Below are positions 9,236-18,532 of a DNA stretch of 64,000 nucleotides, piece by piece. The position numbers and the translations under genes are program-made. Origin of the DNA: Photorhabdus cinerea (GTDB lineage: Bacteria > Pseudomonadota > Gammaproteobacteria > Enterobacterales > Enterobacteriaceae); assembly GCF_011189575.1 (NCBI RefSeq), contig NZ_PUJW01000004.1:124001-188000 (forward strand), in the 5' to 3' direction. The notes beneath the pieces are model-generated. The model was not told the origin of the DNA, ran no database searches, and saw nothing but the letters and a program-made list of their open reading frames with translations. How positions within the stretch are numbered: the first letter of the stretch is position 1; each line of letters opens with the position of its first letter.

Positions 9236-10021
9236 ATGCGGGATCGCAATTTCGATGATATTGCAGACAAATTCTCTCGTAATATTTACGGCACAACCAA
9301 AGGTAAAATCAGGCAAGCCGTTGTCTGGCAGGATATCAGCGAATTACTGGCTCAATTACCTCAACGTCCATTGCGTATTTTAGATGCAGGTGGCGGTGAG
9401 GGTAATATGGCATGCCAATTAGCTGAATTAGGTCATCAAGTGATACTTTGTGATTTATCAGAAGAGATGATCCAACGAGCAAGGTTGGCCGCAGAAGAAA
9501 AAGGGGTCAGCCAAAATATGCGATTTATACAAAGCCCGGTACAGGAAATTAGCCAATATATAGCGCAGCCGGTAGATTTGATATTATTCCATGCGGTATT
9601 GGAATGGATTACCGAACAGAAATATGTAATAGAAGTGTTAACGAATATCATTAATCCTGGCGGTGCTTTGTCTTTAATGTTTTACAATGCTAATGGCTTG
9701 GTAATGCGTAATGCTATTTTAGGTAATTTTCATTTAGCGACGCCCAATATGCAACGTCGCAGAAAACGTTCATTGTCTCCGCAAAACCCATTGGCACCTG
9801 AGCAGGTATATCAATGGCTTGTTGAATTAAATTTGGCGATTATCGGTAAAACGGGTGTACGGGTTTTTCACGATTATTTACAGAGTCGTCAATTACAGAA
9901 TGAGAACTTTCCGGCATTGTTGGAATTAGAACAGCGTTATTGCCGACAGGAACCTTATATCAGTCTGGGGCGCTACATTCATGTCATGGCCCGCAAGCCA
10001 GCTTTAAAGGAAGAATTATGA
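9236..10021 (+). CDS. cmoM: tRNA 5-carboxymethoxyuridine methyltransferase CmoM
   Basis: CmoM (formerly SmtA) uses SAM to methylate cmo5U at the wobble position of certain tRNAs. The SAM-binding motif LDAGGGEGNMACQLAELG (near residues 49-66) and the product loop LFHAVLEWI are present. The protein begins MRDRNFDDIADKFSRNIYG, which matches the E. coli start. I therefore chose ATG 9236 over the GTG at 9221, which lies inside a plausible ribosome-binding site (GAGGCAG). The stop codon overlaps the mukF start (ATGA). This is the conserved cmoM-mukF-mukE-mukB order. Confidence 0.97.
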   Translation: MRDRNFDDIADKFSRNIYGTTKGKIRQAVVWQDISELLAQLPQRPLRILDAGGGEGNMACQLAELGHQVILCDLSEEMIQRARLAAEEKGVSQNMRFIQSPVQEISQYIAQPVDLILFHAVLEWITEQKYVIEVLTNIINPGGALSLMFYNANGLVMRNAILGNFHLATPNMQRRRKRSLSPQNPLAPEQVYQWLVELNLAIIGKTGVRVFHDYLQSRQLQNENFPALLELEQRYCRQEPYISLGRYIHVMARKPALKEEL

Positions 10022-11340
10022 GTGAATATTCCCAGACTGTCCCGGAGTTGGTGTCCTGGGCCAGGAAAAATGATTTTTCCATTTCATTGCCGGCGGAAAG
10101 ATTAGCTTTTCTGATGGCAATTTCGGTGCTGAATAGCGAACGCCTTGACGGAGAGATGAGCGAAGGGGAACTGGTTGATGCCTTTCGTGAAGTTTGCAAA
10201 GGATTTGAACAGACCACAGAATCGGTCGCGGTGCGGGCTAACAATGCTATCAATGATATGGTGCGGCAGAAACTTCTCAACCGTTTTACCAGTGAATTGG
10301 CCGATGGTAATGCAATCTATCGCTTAACACCGCTTGGTATCGGTATCAGTGATTACTACATCCGTCAGCGGGAATTTTCTACCTTACGTCTTTCGATGCA
10401 ACTTTCGATTGTAGCAAGTGAGTTGCATCGGGCGGCAGAGGCGGCAGAAGAAGGGGGAGATGAATTCCACTGGCACCGAAATGTTTTTGCGCCGTTGAAA
10501 TATTCGGTTGCAGAAATCTTCGATAGTATTGACATGTCTCAGCGTGTGATGGATGAGCAACAAAACTCGGTTAAAGAAGATATTGCGGCGTTATTGAACC
10601 AAGATTGGCAGGCGGCGATTGCCAATTGTGAACAACTATTATCGGAAACATCAGGTACGTTGCGGGAGCTTCAGGACACACTGGAAGCAGCTGGAGATAA
10701 ACTTCAGGCCAATTTACTGCGTATTCAGGATGCGAATATGGGCAGTGGTGGATCAGAACTGGTTGATAAACTGGTATTTGATCTGCAAAGCAAACTGGAT
10801 CGTATTATCAATTGGGGTCAGCAGGCGATCGATTTATGGATCGGTTATGATCGCCACGTTCATAAATTTATCCGTACTGCGATTGATATGGATAAAAACC
10901 GTATTTTCTCTCAGCGCTTACGTCAATCAGTTCAACACTATTTTGATAACCCGTGGACCCTCACTGTGGCTAACGCGGAGCGTTTGCTGGATATGCGGGA
11001 TGAAGAATTAACGTTATCTAATGAAGAAGTTACCGGTGAACTGCCGTTAGAACTGGAATATGAAGAATTCAGTGAAATAAACGAACAACTGGCAGAAATG
11101 ATTGAAAAAGCCCTGTTGATATATCAGCAGGAGCAACGCCCACTGGATTTAGGCGCGGTATTAAGGGATTACCTTGCTCAGCATCCGCTTCCTCGTCACT
11201 TTGATGTGGCGCGTATTTTGGTGGATCAAGCTGTACGGTTAGGTGTGGCAGAAGCGGATTTCTCTGGGTTGCCAGCGGAATGGTTAGCGATTAATGATTA
11301 CGGAGCCAAGGTGCAGGCACATGTCATCGACACATATTGA
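10018..11340 (+). CDS. mukF: chromosome partition kleisin MukF
   Basis: MukF is the kleisin subunit of the MukBEF condensin, which bridges the MukB heads and organises the chromosome. The 440-residue length equals E. coli MukF. It starts MSEYSQTVPELVSWARKNDF and carries the winged-helix N-terminal domain, a helical middle and an acidic region (residues about 340-365). I chose ATG 10018 because it matches the family start and overlaps the cmoM stop by four bases. An earlier in-frame ATG at 9940 lies inside cmoM and is not credible. It overlaps mukE by 20 bases. Confidence 0.98.
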   Translation: MSEYSQTVPELVSWARKNDFSISLPAERLAFLMAISVLNSERLDGEMSEGELVDAFREVCKGFEQTTESVAVRANNAINDMVRQKLLNRFTSELADGNAIYRLTPLGIGISDYYIRQREFSTLRLSMQLSIVASELHRAAEAAEEGGDEFHWHRNVFAPLKYSVAEIFDSIDMSQRVMDEQQNSVKEDIAALLNQDWQAAIANCEQLLSETSGTLRELQDTLEAAGDKLQANLLRIQDANMGSGGSELVDKLVFDLQSKLDRIINWGQQAIDLWIGYDRHVHKFIRTAIDMDKNRIFSQRLRQSVQHYFDNPWTLTVANAERLLDMRDEELTLSNEEVTGELPLELEYEEFSEINEQLAEMIEKALLIYQQEQRPLDLGAVLRDYLAQHPLPRHFDVARILVDQAVRLGVAEADFSGLPAEWLAINDYGAKVQAHVIDTY

Positions 11341-12043
11341 ACAATTTATGCCGGTTAAACTGGCACAGGCGTTAGCCAATTCACTTTTCCCGGAACTGGA
11401 CAGCCAGCTTCGCGCGGGTCGTCATATTGGGATGGATGATCTTGATAATCACGCTTTTCTGATGGATTTTCAGGAGCAATTGGAAGAGTTTTACGCCCGC
11501 TATAATGTGGAGTTGATCCGTGCACCAGAAGGTTTCTTCTATCTGCGGCCCCGTTCAACGACACTGATCCCCCGCTCGGTATTATCAGAGCTGGATATGA
11601 TGGTGGGAAAAATCCTCTGTTATCTCTATCTCAGCCCGGAACGTCTGGCTAATCAGGGGATTTTTACTTCTCAGGAGCTGTATGAAGAGCTGATCTCGCT
11701 GGCGGATGAGGGCAAACTGATGAAGTTTGTCAACCAGCGATCCTCCGGTTCCGACTTGGATAAACAGAAATTGCAGGAAAAAGTGCGTACTGCGCTTAAT
11801 CGCCTGCGTCGTTTGGGAATGGTCTATTTCCTGCCAAATGACAATAGCAAATTTACCATCACTGAGGCGGTATTCCGTTTCGGTGCTGATGTACGCAGTG
11901 GCGACGATCCTCGTGAAGTACAGCTGAGGATGATCCGTGATGGTGAAGCAATGCCGGTTGAAGGCGGCTTGTCGCTTGATGACAGTGAAAATGATGAAAC
12001 ACCGAATAGCTCAGCAGAGGGTGCGGGAGATGAACAACCATGA
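11321..12043 (+). CDS. mukE: chromosome partition protein MukE
   Basis: MukE binds MukF as a dimer and modulates MukB ATPase activity in the MukBEF complex. The protein starts MSSTHIEQFMPVKLAQALA and matches E. coli MukE throughout, including FFYLRPRSTTLIPRSVLSEL. The 240-residue product has an acidic, variable C-terminal tail ending GAGDEQP. I chose ATG 11321 over the ORF start at 11294 by family match. It lies within the end of mukF and overlaps the mukB start, so the three genes are translationally coupled. Confidence 0.97.
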   Translation: MSSTHIEQFMPVKLAQALANSLFPELDSQLRAGRHIGMDDLDNHAFLMDFQEQLEEFYARYNVELIRAPEGFFYLRPRSTTLIPRSVLSELDMMVGKILCYLYLSPERLANQGIFTSQELYEELISLADEGKLMKFVNQRSSGSDLDKQKLQEKVRTALNRLRRLGMVYFLPNDNSKFTITEAVFRFGADVRSGDDPREVQLRMIRDGEAMPVEGGLSLDDSENDETPNSSAEGAGDEQP

Positions 12044-15000
12044 TTGAACGCGGTAAATTTCGTTCACTGACGCTGGTTAACTGGAATGGTTTTTTTGCCA
12101 GAACTTTTGATCTTGATGAATTAGTGACAACCTTATCAGGCGGTAATGGTGCGGGTAAATCCACCACGATGGCGGCTTTTGTCACTGCTCTGATCCCTGA
12201 TTTAACCTTGTTGCATTTCCGTAACACCACCGAAGCCGGTGCCACTTCCGGTTCCCGCGATAAGGGATTACATGGCAAGTTGCGTGCCGGGGTCTGTTAT
12301 TCAACGCTGGATGTGATTAATTCCCGTCATCAGAGGGTGGTGGTTGGCGTGAGGCTGCAACAGGTGGCGGGTCGTGATCGCAAAGTTGATATCAAACCGT
12401 TTATGATCCAGGGGTTGCCAACCGCTATCCAGCCTACGCAGTTGCTGACAGAAAATGTGGGTGAAAGACAGGCGCGTGTATTGCCGCTTAATGAACTAAA
12501 AGATCGCCTTGATGAGATGGAAGGCGTGCAGTTCAAGCAATTTAACTCCATCACTGATTATCATGCGCTGATGTTTGATTTGGGCGTGATTCCCAAACGC
12601 CTGCGTTCAGCGGGTGATCGCAGTAAATTCTATCGCCTGATCGAAGCTTCTCTGTACGGGGGGATTTCCAGTGCCATTACCCGTTCCCTGCGTGATTACC
12701 TGTTGCCGGAAAACAGCGGTGTTCGGAAGGCATTTCAGGATATGGAAGCGGCATTACGTGAAAATCGTATAACGCTGGAAGCTATCCGGGTTACGCAATC
12801 TGATCGCGATCTGTTTAAGCACTTGATCACAGAAGCAACGGCTTACGTGTCAGCTGACTATATGCGCCATGCCAATGAGCGCCGCACCCATCTGGATCAA
12901 GCGCTGGCATTACGTGGTGAACTGTTTGGCAGCCATAGACAATTGGCAACTGAGCAATATCGCCATATCGAAATGGCACGGGAACTGGCTGAACAGAATG
13001 GTGCCTCCTCCGATTTAGAAACGGATTATCAGGCTGCCAGTGATCATCTGAATCTGGTGCAAACCGCCATGCGCCAACAGGAAAAGATTGATCGTTATCA
13101 GGTAGATCTGGAAGAACTTTCCTATCGTCTGGAAGAGCAGACAGAAGTTGTTGAAGAAGCAGGGGAGCTTCAGGCTGAATATGAAGCCAGAGCGGAAGCG
13201 GCGGAACAGGAAGTGGATGAGCTGAAAAGCCAGTTGGCGGATTATCAGCAGGCTCTGGATGTTCAACAAACCCGCGCTATTCAGTATCAACAGGCGTTAC
13301 AAGCGCTGGAACGTGCTCGTGAACTTTGCCAGCTACCGGATCTTGCCGCCGATAATGCAGAAAAATGGCTGGAAACTTTTCAGGCTAAAGAGCAGCAGGC
13401 GACAGAAGCCCTGTTGGTGCTGGAACAGAAATTAAGTGTGGCAGATGCGGCTCATAACCAGTTCGAACAGGCGTATCAACTGGTTAAAAGCATGGTTGGT
13501 GAAATCGGTCGCAGTGAAGCATGGCTGAGCGCCCGGGAATTGCTGCGTGATTGGCCATCACAGCGACATCTGGCAGATCGCGTTCAGCCGTTACGCATGC
13601 AGTTGGCTGAACTGGAGCAACGCCTGAACAACCAACAAAATGCGGAACGTTTACTAAGCGAATTTTGTAAACGTCAGGGACAGCAATATCAGGCTGAAGA
13701 TCTGGAAGGATTACAAAATGAACTTGAAGCCCGGCAGGAAGCGTTAAGTCTAAGCGTTAATGAAAGCGGTGAACGCCGCATGGAGATGCGACAGTCGCTT
13801 GAACAACTGAAACAGAAAATTCAGTCATTGACTGCTCGTGCCCCGGTCTGGCTGGCTGCGCAAGATACCCTGAACCAACTGTGTGAACAGAGTGGTGAAA
13901 CGCTGGCGAGTAGTAATGACCTAACGGAATATATGCAGCAGTTGCTTGAACGTGAGCGTGAAGCAACGGTAGAGCGTGATGAAGTTGCTGCCCAGAAACG
14001 TGAGTTGGAAAAGCAAATCGAGCGCCTCAGTCAGCCAAGTGGTGCGGAAGACAGCCGGATGATTGCGTTGGCAGAACGTTTCGGCGGGGTTTTGCTGTCA
14101 GAAATTTATGACGATATCACCATTGATGATGCGCCGTATTTCTCAGCCCTGTATGGGCCGGCGCGCCACGGCATTGTGGTGCCCGATCTTTCTCTGGTTC
14201 GGCCACAGCTTGAAACGCTGGAAGATTGCCCGGAAGATCTCTACTTAATTGAAGGTGATCCACAATCCTTTGATGACAGCGTATTTAATGCCGAAGAGCT
14301 GACCAATGCGGTATTGGTCAAATCCTCTGATCGTCAATGGCGTTACTCTCGTCATCCTGAATTGCCATTGTTTGGCCGCGCTGCCAGAGAAAACCGTTTA
14401 GAAGCTTTGAATCTGGAGCGCGATACCTTGGCGGAGCGTTATGCCACGCTCTCGTTTGATGTACAGAAAATTCAGCGTGCTCACCAGACGTTTAGCCAGT
14501 TTGTGGGTAAACATCTGTCTGTCGCATTTGATACCGATCCGGAAGCCAAAATCCGTGAATTAAGGCAGCGCCACACAGAACTGGAACGTGAACTATCCCG
14601 GTTTGAAGAGCAGACTCAACAGCAGCGCCAGCAATATACTCAGGCTAAAGAAAGCCTGACGACATTAAATCGCCTGATCCCCCAAGTCACATTATTGTTG
14701 GATGAAACCTTGATCGATCGCGTAGAAGAAATACGCGAAGAGCTGGACGAAGCGCAGGAAGCGGCTCGTTTCCTGCAACAACATGGTTCGGCGTTAATGA
14801 AGTTGGAACCGATGGTTGCGGTTTTGCAAAGTGATCCACAGCAGCATGAGCAATTGCAACGGGACTCTGAAACCGCTAAACAGAGCCAGCATCAGGCTAA
14901 ACAACAGGCATTTTTGCTGGTGGAAGTGGTGCAGCGTCGTGCGCATTTTAGCTACAGTGATTCTGCCGGTATGCTCAACGAAAATGCGGATCTGAATGAC

Positions 15001-16488
15001 AAACTGCGTCAGCGTCTGGGACATGCAGAATCGGACCGCAGCCGCGCCCGTGAACAGCTACGTCAACAGCAAGCGCAGTATTCTCAATTTAACCAGGTGC
15101 TGGCATCCCTGAAAAGCTCTTATGAAACCAAACAGGACATGTTGAAAGAGCTGGAGCAGGAGATGAAAGATATTGGTGTTCAAGCGGATACGAATGCTGA
15201 AATGCGCGCCCGCGAGCGCCGTGATCGACTCCATGAAGCGCTCAGCACTAACCGTTCCAGAGTCAACCAGCTTGAGAAGCAGATCGCTTTTTGTGAAGCT
15301 GAGATGGAAAGCTTGCAGAAAAAACTGCGTAAACTGGAACGCGATTACCATCAAATTCGCGAGCATGTAGTTTCTGCCAAGGCGGGTTGGTGTGCGGTAA
15401 TGCGCATGGTGAAAGACAATGGTGTTGAGCGTCGCCTGCATCGTCGTGAACTGGCGTATATGGAGGGTGGCGCGTTACGTTCAATGTCAGATAAGGCATT
15501 GGGTGCGTTGCGTCTGGCGGTATCCGATAACGAACATCTACGTGATGCGCTACGTTTATCAGAAGATCCCAAACGGCCTGAACGCAAGATTCAGTTTTTT
15601 ATTGCGGTTTATCAACATCTGCGTGAACGTATTCGTCAGGATATTATCCGCACTGACGATCCGGTTGATGCCATTGAACAGATGGAAATCGAGCTGGCTC
15701 GTTTGACGGAAGAACTGACTGCCCGCGAGCAGAAATTAGCGATTAGCTCGAAGAGTGTGGCGAATATTATTCGCAAAACTATTCAGCGTGAGCAGAACCG
15801 AATCCGCATGCTTAACCAAGGATTACAAGCCGTCTCCTTCGGTCAGGTTCGCGGTGTGCGGTTAAATGTCAATGTGCGTGAAAGCCACGCGTTATTGCTG
15901 GATGTGCTTTCTGAACAGCAGGAGCAACATCAGGATCTATTTAACAGCCAGCGATTAACCTTCTCGGAAGCAATGGCAAAACTTTATCAGCGCCTGAATC
16001 CACAAGTGGATATCGGTCAACGTTTGCCGCAAACCGTGGGTGAAGAACTACTGGATTATCGCAACTATCTGGAACTGGACGTTGAAGTTAACCGTGGATC
16101 TGACGGTTGGCTGAAAGCGGAGAGTGGGGCGCTGTCTACTGGTGAAGCGATTGGTACCGGCATGTCGATTTTGGTGATGGTAGTACAGAGTTGGGAAGAA
16201 GAATCCCGCCGTTTGCGTGGTAAAGATATTTCCCCTTGCCGATTGCTATTCCTTGATGAAGCGGCGCGTTTGGATGCTAAATCTATCGCTACTTTGTTTG
16301 AATTATGTGAACGCCTGCAAATGCAGTTGATTATTGCCGCCCCGGAAAATATCAGCCCTGAAAAAGGGACCACTTATAAACTGGTTCGTAAAGTATTTAA
16401 AAACCACGAACATGTGCATGTGGTAGGACTGCGAGGATTTGGTCAGGATACTCCGGCGACTCAATTGATTTCAGATGCTACTGCTTAA
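12040..16488 (+). CDS. mukB: chromosome partition SMC-like protein MukB
   Basis: MukB is the SMC-like ATPase of the MukBEF condensin. The 1482 residues (E. coli 1486) show an N-terminal head with Walker A GGNGAGKSTT (about residues 34-43). Long coiled coils rich in Glu and Gln flank a hinge near residues 670-780. The C-terminal head carries signature ALSTGEAIGTG (about 1364-1374) and Walker B LLFLDEAARLD (about 1402-1412). It begins four bases before the mukE stop. In E. coli ycbB follows, but here the conserved order stops and an accessory region begins about 140 bases downstream. Confidence 0.99.
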   Translation: MIERGKFRSLTLVNWNGFFARTFDLDELVTTLSGGNGAGKSTTMAAFVTALIPDLTLLHFRNTTEAGATSGSRDKGLHGKLRAGVCYSTLDVINSRHQRVVVGVRLQQVAGRDRKVDIKPFMIQGLPTAIQPTQLLTENVGERQARVLPLNELKDRLDEMEGVQFKQFNSITDYHALMFDLGVIPKRLRSAGDRSKFYRLIEASLYGGISSAITRSLRDYLLPENSGVRKAFQDMEAALRENRITLEAIRVTQSDRDLFKHLITEATAYVSADYMRHANERRTHLDQALALRGELFGSHRQLATEQYRHIEMARELAEQNGASSDLETDYQAASDHLNLVQTAMRQQEKIDRYQVDLEELSYRLEEQTEVVEEAGELQAEYEARAEAAEQEVDELKSQLADYQQALDVQQTRAIQYQQALQALERARELCQLPDLAADNAEKWLETFQAKEQQATEALLVLEQKLSVADAAHNQFEQAYQLVKSMVGEIGRSEAWLSARELLRDWPSQRHLADRVQPLRMQLAELEQRLNNQQNAERLLSEFCKRQGQQYQAEDLEGLQNELEARQEALSLSVNESGERRMEMRQSLEQLKQKIQSLTARAPVWLAAQDTLNQLCEQSGETLASSNDLTEYMQQLLEREREATVERDEVAAQKRELEKQIERLSQPSGAEDSRMIALAERFGGVLLSEIYDDITIDDAPYFSALYGPARHGIVVPDLSLVRPQLETLEDCPEDLYLIEGDPQSFDDSVFNAEELTNAVLVKSSDRQWRYSRHPELPLFGRAARENRLEALNLERDTLAERYATLSFDVQKIQRAHQTFSQFVGKHLSVAFDTDPEAKIRELRQRHTELERELSRFEEQTQQQRQQYTQAKESLTTLNRLIPQVTLLLDETLIDRVEEIREELDEAQEAARFLQQHGSALMKLEPMVAVLQSDPQQHEQLQRDSETAKQSQHQAKQQAFLLVEVVQRRAHFSYSDSAGMLNENADLNDKLRQRLGHAESDRSRAREQLRQQQAQYSQFNQVLASLKSSYETKQDMLKELEQEMKDIGVQADTNAEMRARERRDRLHEALSTNRSRVNQLEKQIAFCEAEMESLQKKLRKLERDYHQIREHVVSAKAGWCAVMRMVKDNGVERRLHRRELAYMEGGALRSMSDKALGALRLAVSDNEHLRDALRLSEDPKRPERKIQFFIAVYQHLRERIRQDIIRTDDPVDAIEQMEIELARLTEELTAREQKLAISSKSVANIIRKTIQREQNRIRMLNQGLQAVSFGQVRGVRLNVNVRESHALLLDVLSEQQEQHQDLFNSQRLTFSEAMAKLYQRLNPQVDIGQRLPQTVGEELLDYRNYLELDVEVNRGSDGWLKAESGALSTGEAIGTGMSILVMVVQSWEEESRRLRGKDISPCRLLFLDEAARLDAKSIATLFELCERLQMQLIIAAPENISPEKGTTYKLVRKVFKNHEHVHVVGLRGFGQDTPATQLISDATA

Positions 16489-16534
16489 TCAGACAGATGG
16501 TTTACGGTAATTGTAAGTAGGGAAAATAAAGAGA

Positions 16535-16554
16535 TTGCGCCACGGATGGCGCAA
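16535..16554. repeat. short GC hairpin repeat, copy 1 (possible mukB terminator)
   Basis: The perfect stem TTGCGCC / GGCGCAA (16535-16541 and 16548-16554) encloses ACGGAT. It lies about 45 bases after the mukB stop and could act as its terminator, though no T-run follows. Near-identical hairpins recur at 19294-19313 and 20019-20034, making this a small local repeat family. Confidence 0.6.
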
Positions 16555-16581
16555 CAGATTATTGATTTTCATCCAGCACCC

Positions 16582-16630
16582 TGTTTTAATTCAGCTCCGT
16601 TCACCAGACGGAGCTTGCTGCTATGTTAAG
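16582..16630 (+). repeat. IS1182-like left-end repeat, copy 1
   Basis: A block starting TGTTTTAATTCAGCTCC holds the perfect hairpin AGCTCCGT / ACGGAGCT and ends ATGTTAAG. The same block precedes the transposase relic at 17357, where ATGTTAAG is its start, and recurs at 22349-22396. It is best read as the left end of a lost insertion sequence. The higA stop codon (complement 16626-16628) falls inside its last bases. Confidence 0.55.
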
Positions 16631-16916
16631 GTGCTGGCGTAAACAGGGGAGTTAGACGAGTTAAATCTATTTCCTGTTTAACTTGTGCCAAGCTATACGC
16701 TTCCTGGAGTCTCAGCCACATTTCCGGCGTACTGCCGATCACGCTGGCTAAACGAACCGCCATTCCTGGCGTTACTGCCGCGCTACCTTCAACAACACGC
16801 CCAATAGTTGACGGTGAGACATCCAGCGCACGCGCAAGCGCTCTAAGACTAATATTTAAGTGCTCCATCTCGTCAGAGATATAGCGCCCCGGATGGGGTG
16901 GCATACGTTTAGTCAT
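16626..16916 (-). CDS. higA: HigA-family antitoxin
   Basis: This 96-residue helix-turn-helix protein belongs to the HigA/VapI Xre-type antitoxins. It binds its toxin HigB and represses the operon. The start MTKRMPPHPGRYISDEME is typical of the family. The HTH reads SLRALARALDVSPSTIGRVV (about residues 23-42). The ATG overlaps the higB stop by one base (TAATG), so the pair is coupled, with the toxin gene first as is usual for HigBA. Its C-terminus abuts an IS left-end repeat, which may have reshaped the last codons. A short relic of the 5' end of the gene is present at 22400-22454. Confidence 0.92.
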   Translation of the reverse strand: MTKRMPPHPGRYISDEMEHLNISLRALARALDVSPSTIGRVVEGSAAVTPGMAVRLASVIGSTPEMWLRLQEAYSLAQVKQEIDLTRLTPLFTPAP

Positions 16917-17194
16917 TAATGATAGTCCTCGTAGTTCAGTATATAAACATCACCATCGTTAAATTCGAAAGTTAACCTCCAGTTACCCGATACGCTTACC
17001 GCCCAAATACCTTTTCGATCTCCTGTAAGTGGGTGGAGTTGAAAACTCGGTAAACTCAAATCATTCAGGCAGCTTGCTAAATCTAATGCGTTTAACAGCA
17101 GGTCTAGCCTGTTAGCATGGTGGGCAACAATTCCCGCCGTGGTTCCCTTCTCGTAATACTTTCGTAACCCTTTATGCTTCCAACTTTTAATCAT
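16916..17194 (-). CDS. higB: HigB-family mRNA interferase toxin
   Basis: HigB is a RelE-superfamily toxin that cuts translated mRNA at the ribosome. The 92-residue protein has the usual family features: MIKSWKHKGLRKYYEKG at the start, RLDLLLNALDLASCLNDL, the basic-hydrophobic segment GDRKGIWAVSVSGNWRLTF (about residues 58-76) and the terminal NYEDYH. It lies directly upstream of higA. The intact length suggests it is functional. It belongs to a row of three toxin-antitoxin loci that separate mukB from the PVC cargo genes. Confidence 0.92.
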   Translation of the reverse strand: MIKSWKHKGLRKYYEKGTTAGIVAHHANRLDLLLNALDLASCLNDLSLPSFQLHPLTGDRKGIWAVSVSGNWRLTFEFNDGDVYILNYEDYH

Positions 17195-17234
17195 TGTTTG
17201 CGTCCTGTTGCGTTACGAGAGACAGCATAACACG

Positions 17235-17253
17235 TGTCGAGCATTGCGCGACA
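17235..17253. promoter_or_regulatory. possible HigA operator
   Basis: An inverted repeat TGTCG-N9-CGACA lies about 40-60 bases upstream of the higB start. HigA proteins autorepress by binding such palindromes in the promoter. The position fits; the sequence match is not diagnostic. Confidence 0.35.
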
Positions 17254-17356
17254 ACATTTTTTTGATAAAATAATATCAGATTATTGACAAAGTGCTGTTT
17301 TTTTATCCGGTACTTTGTTTTAGTTCAGTTCCGTTCATTAAACGGGGCTTGCCACT

Positions 17357-17512
17357 ATGTTAAGAACACCCCCTCTCCAGACTTTCCCGCCAGAAACGCA
17401 CTCGCTTGACGAGCTGGTTCCTAAAAATCATTTGGTCCGTCAAGTCGATGCCGCCATTGATTTCGAATTTATTTATCCGCGAATTAGTCTCCCCATTGTA
17501 TTGCCACAATAA
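17357..17512 (+). pseudogene. IS1182-like transposase, N-terminal relic
   Basis: The frame begins MLRTPPLQTFPPETHSLDEL and continues VPKNHLVRQVDAAIDFEFIY. This resembles the first 40 residues of IS1182-family transposases. It then meets unrelated sequence and stops after 51 codons, so only about a tenth of the gene remains. A left-end hairpin repeat (about 17318-17355) precedes it, matching the blocks at 16582 and 22349. No other part of the element is visible nearby. Confidence 0.65.
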
Positions 17513-17776
17513 TAACGCCTTGGTGGGGGATTAAACCGGGTTAATGAGGAAAATGGATGGCGGAATAGATATTTAGCTTGAAAAATTGTACCGTTATTTT
17601 TTGCTTATTAGATTCGGTATTATTAATACGAGAAATGTAGTGGTCTAATAAACCCCAAAAAATCAATCAATTTAAAACCACTTTAATCGTCGTATAATTG
17701 TGGTGCCAATCACGGCATAGCGGTGTCAGTGGGCAAGCACACGGCACCATTTCAAAAAAACATTAAGGAGGAGCCT
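17513..17776 (+). other. intergenic region before the RES-domain gene
   Basis: No gene is seen here. The segment 17551-17580 resembles sequence near 19310-19330 (an AATAGAT.TTTAGCTTGA block), so it belongs to the same scattered repeat. The right part should hold the promoter of the RES-domain gene. A good AAGGAGG ribosome-binding site lies at 17765-17771. Confidence 0.45.
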
Positions 17777-17857
17777 ATGGCGAAACTTATTTCTGGGGGT
17801 ACCTCACAATGCAAACAAAGGAGACTTCTCTTTCAAAGTTTGACTATCCAAATTTAG
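17777..17857 (+). CDS. possible 26-residue leader ORF overlapping the RES gene
   Basis: The strong AAGGAGG at 17765-17771 is placed best for the ATG at 17777. That ATG opens a 26-codon frame beginning MAKLISGGTSQCKQRR. The RES gene starts at 17809 in another frame inside this ORF. The small ORF may be a translated leader that couples to the RES gene. It may equally be chance, with the RES start recruiting the same ribosome-binding site poorly. Confidence 0.35.
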   Translation: MAKLISGGTSQCKQRRLLFQSLTIQI

Positions 17858-18492
17858 ATCAAGAAATTACGGCAATCTTTGAAGATGATTCATTACCGAC
17901 GCATTCACCTGGTAATGGGGACTTAAAACGCTGGCAGAGGAAAGAATGGCCATCGGCTATAAATTTCTCCACTGGTGACGGTCGATATAATGCTCCAGAT
18001 GATACTTTTGGTGTTTGCTACATGGCAGACAAGGCCGTTTCAGCGCTTGCTGAAAGTTTTGGGCGCCTGATACATAAAGATGGGCGGAAATTCGTTGAGG
18101 AGTCTGTTATTGAAAACTCACGAATGTGTCTGATTCGCCCACTCCGGCCACTCGTTTTTGTCGATGTGGGGAAACTTCTGGGAATGCTGCACATTACGTT
18201 AGACGTCTCAGTCGGAGATGACTACACCGTGACACAGAGAGTAATTGCGTGCCTCTACAAGCTCGCCAGAGATAAGTTTGACGGTGTTTGTTACTTATCG
18301 AGGCATTTTCCTTCCACTGATTTTTGCTATGCAGTCTGGGAATCGGATGAAGAAAGGTTTGAAGATGTAGGAATGAAGAATCTTGCGGAATACTACGATT
18401 CAGAATACATGTCATCGAACTGGAAATACTCCAGCATCACTGCTGAAGAACTGCTCGAAGACGTGCTTCGATTCAAGGTTGTCCCGCTTTAA
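17809..18492 (+). CDS. RES-domain toxin, probable NAD+-degrading enzyme
   Basis: The 227-residue protein carries a RES domain, the fold of toxins that degrade NAD+ (NAD+ phosphorylases). The diagnostic region is FSTGDGRYNAPDDTFGVCYM (about residues 46-65), followed by ADKAVSALAESFGR. Downstream GVCYLSRHFPSTDFCYAVWE (about 163-182) fits the conserved second half. The fold and motif order are seen directly; the enzymatic activity is inferred from the family. RES toxins are usually co-operonic with a Xre/MbcA-type antitoxin, but here the candidate antitoxin lies convergent at 18531-19151. The start at 17809 has only a weak ribosome-binding site of its own. Confidence 0.7.
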   Translation: MQTKETSLSKFDYPNLDQEITAIFEDDSLPTHSPGNGDLKRWQRKEWPSAINFSTGDGRYNAPDDTFGVCYMADKAVSALAESFGRLIHKDGRKFVEESVIENSRMCLIRPLRPLVFVDVGKLLGMLHITLDVSVGDDYTVTQRVIACLYKLARDKFDGVCYLSRHFPSTDFCYAVWESDEERFEDVGMKNLAEYYDSEYMSSNWKYSSITAEELLEDVLRFKVVPL

Positions 18493-18503
18493 GTTTGTGC
18501 CAG

Positions 18504-18532
18504 GCGTGTCCTTTTCGAAAGGACACGCTTTT
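18504..18532. terminator. terminator after the RES gene
   Basis: An 11-base stem GCGTGTCCTTT / AAAGGACACGC with a three-base loop is followed by TTTT. It is a good intrinsic terminator for the RES gene. It also touches the end of the convergent gene on the other strand. Confidence 0.85.

Noticed and set aside
9940..10017. Longer mukF with an upstream in-frame ATG
   Set aside because: The extra residues fall inside cmoM and are not found in MukF proteins.
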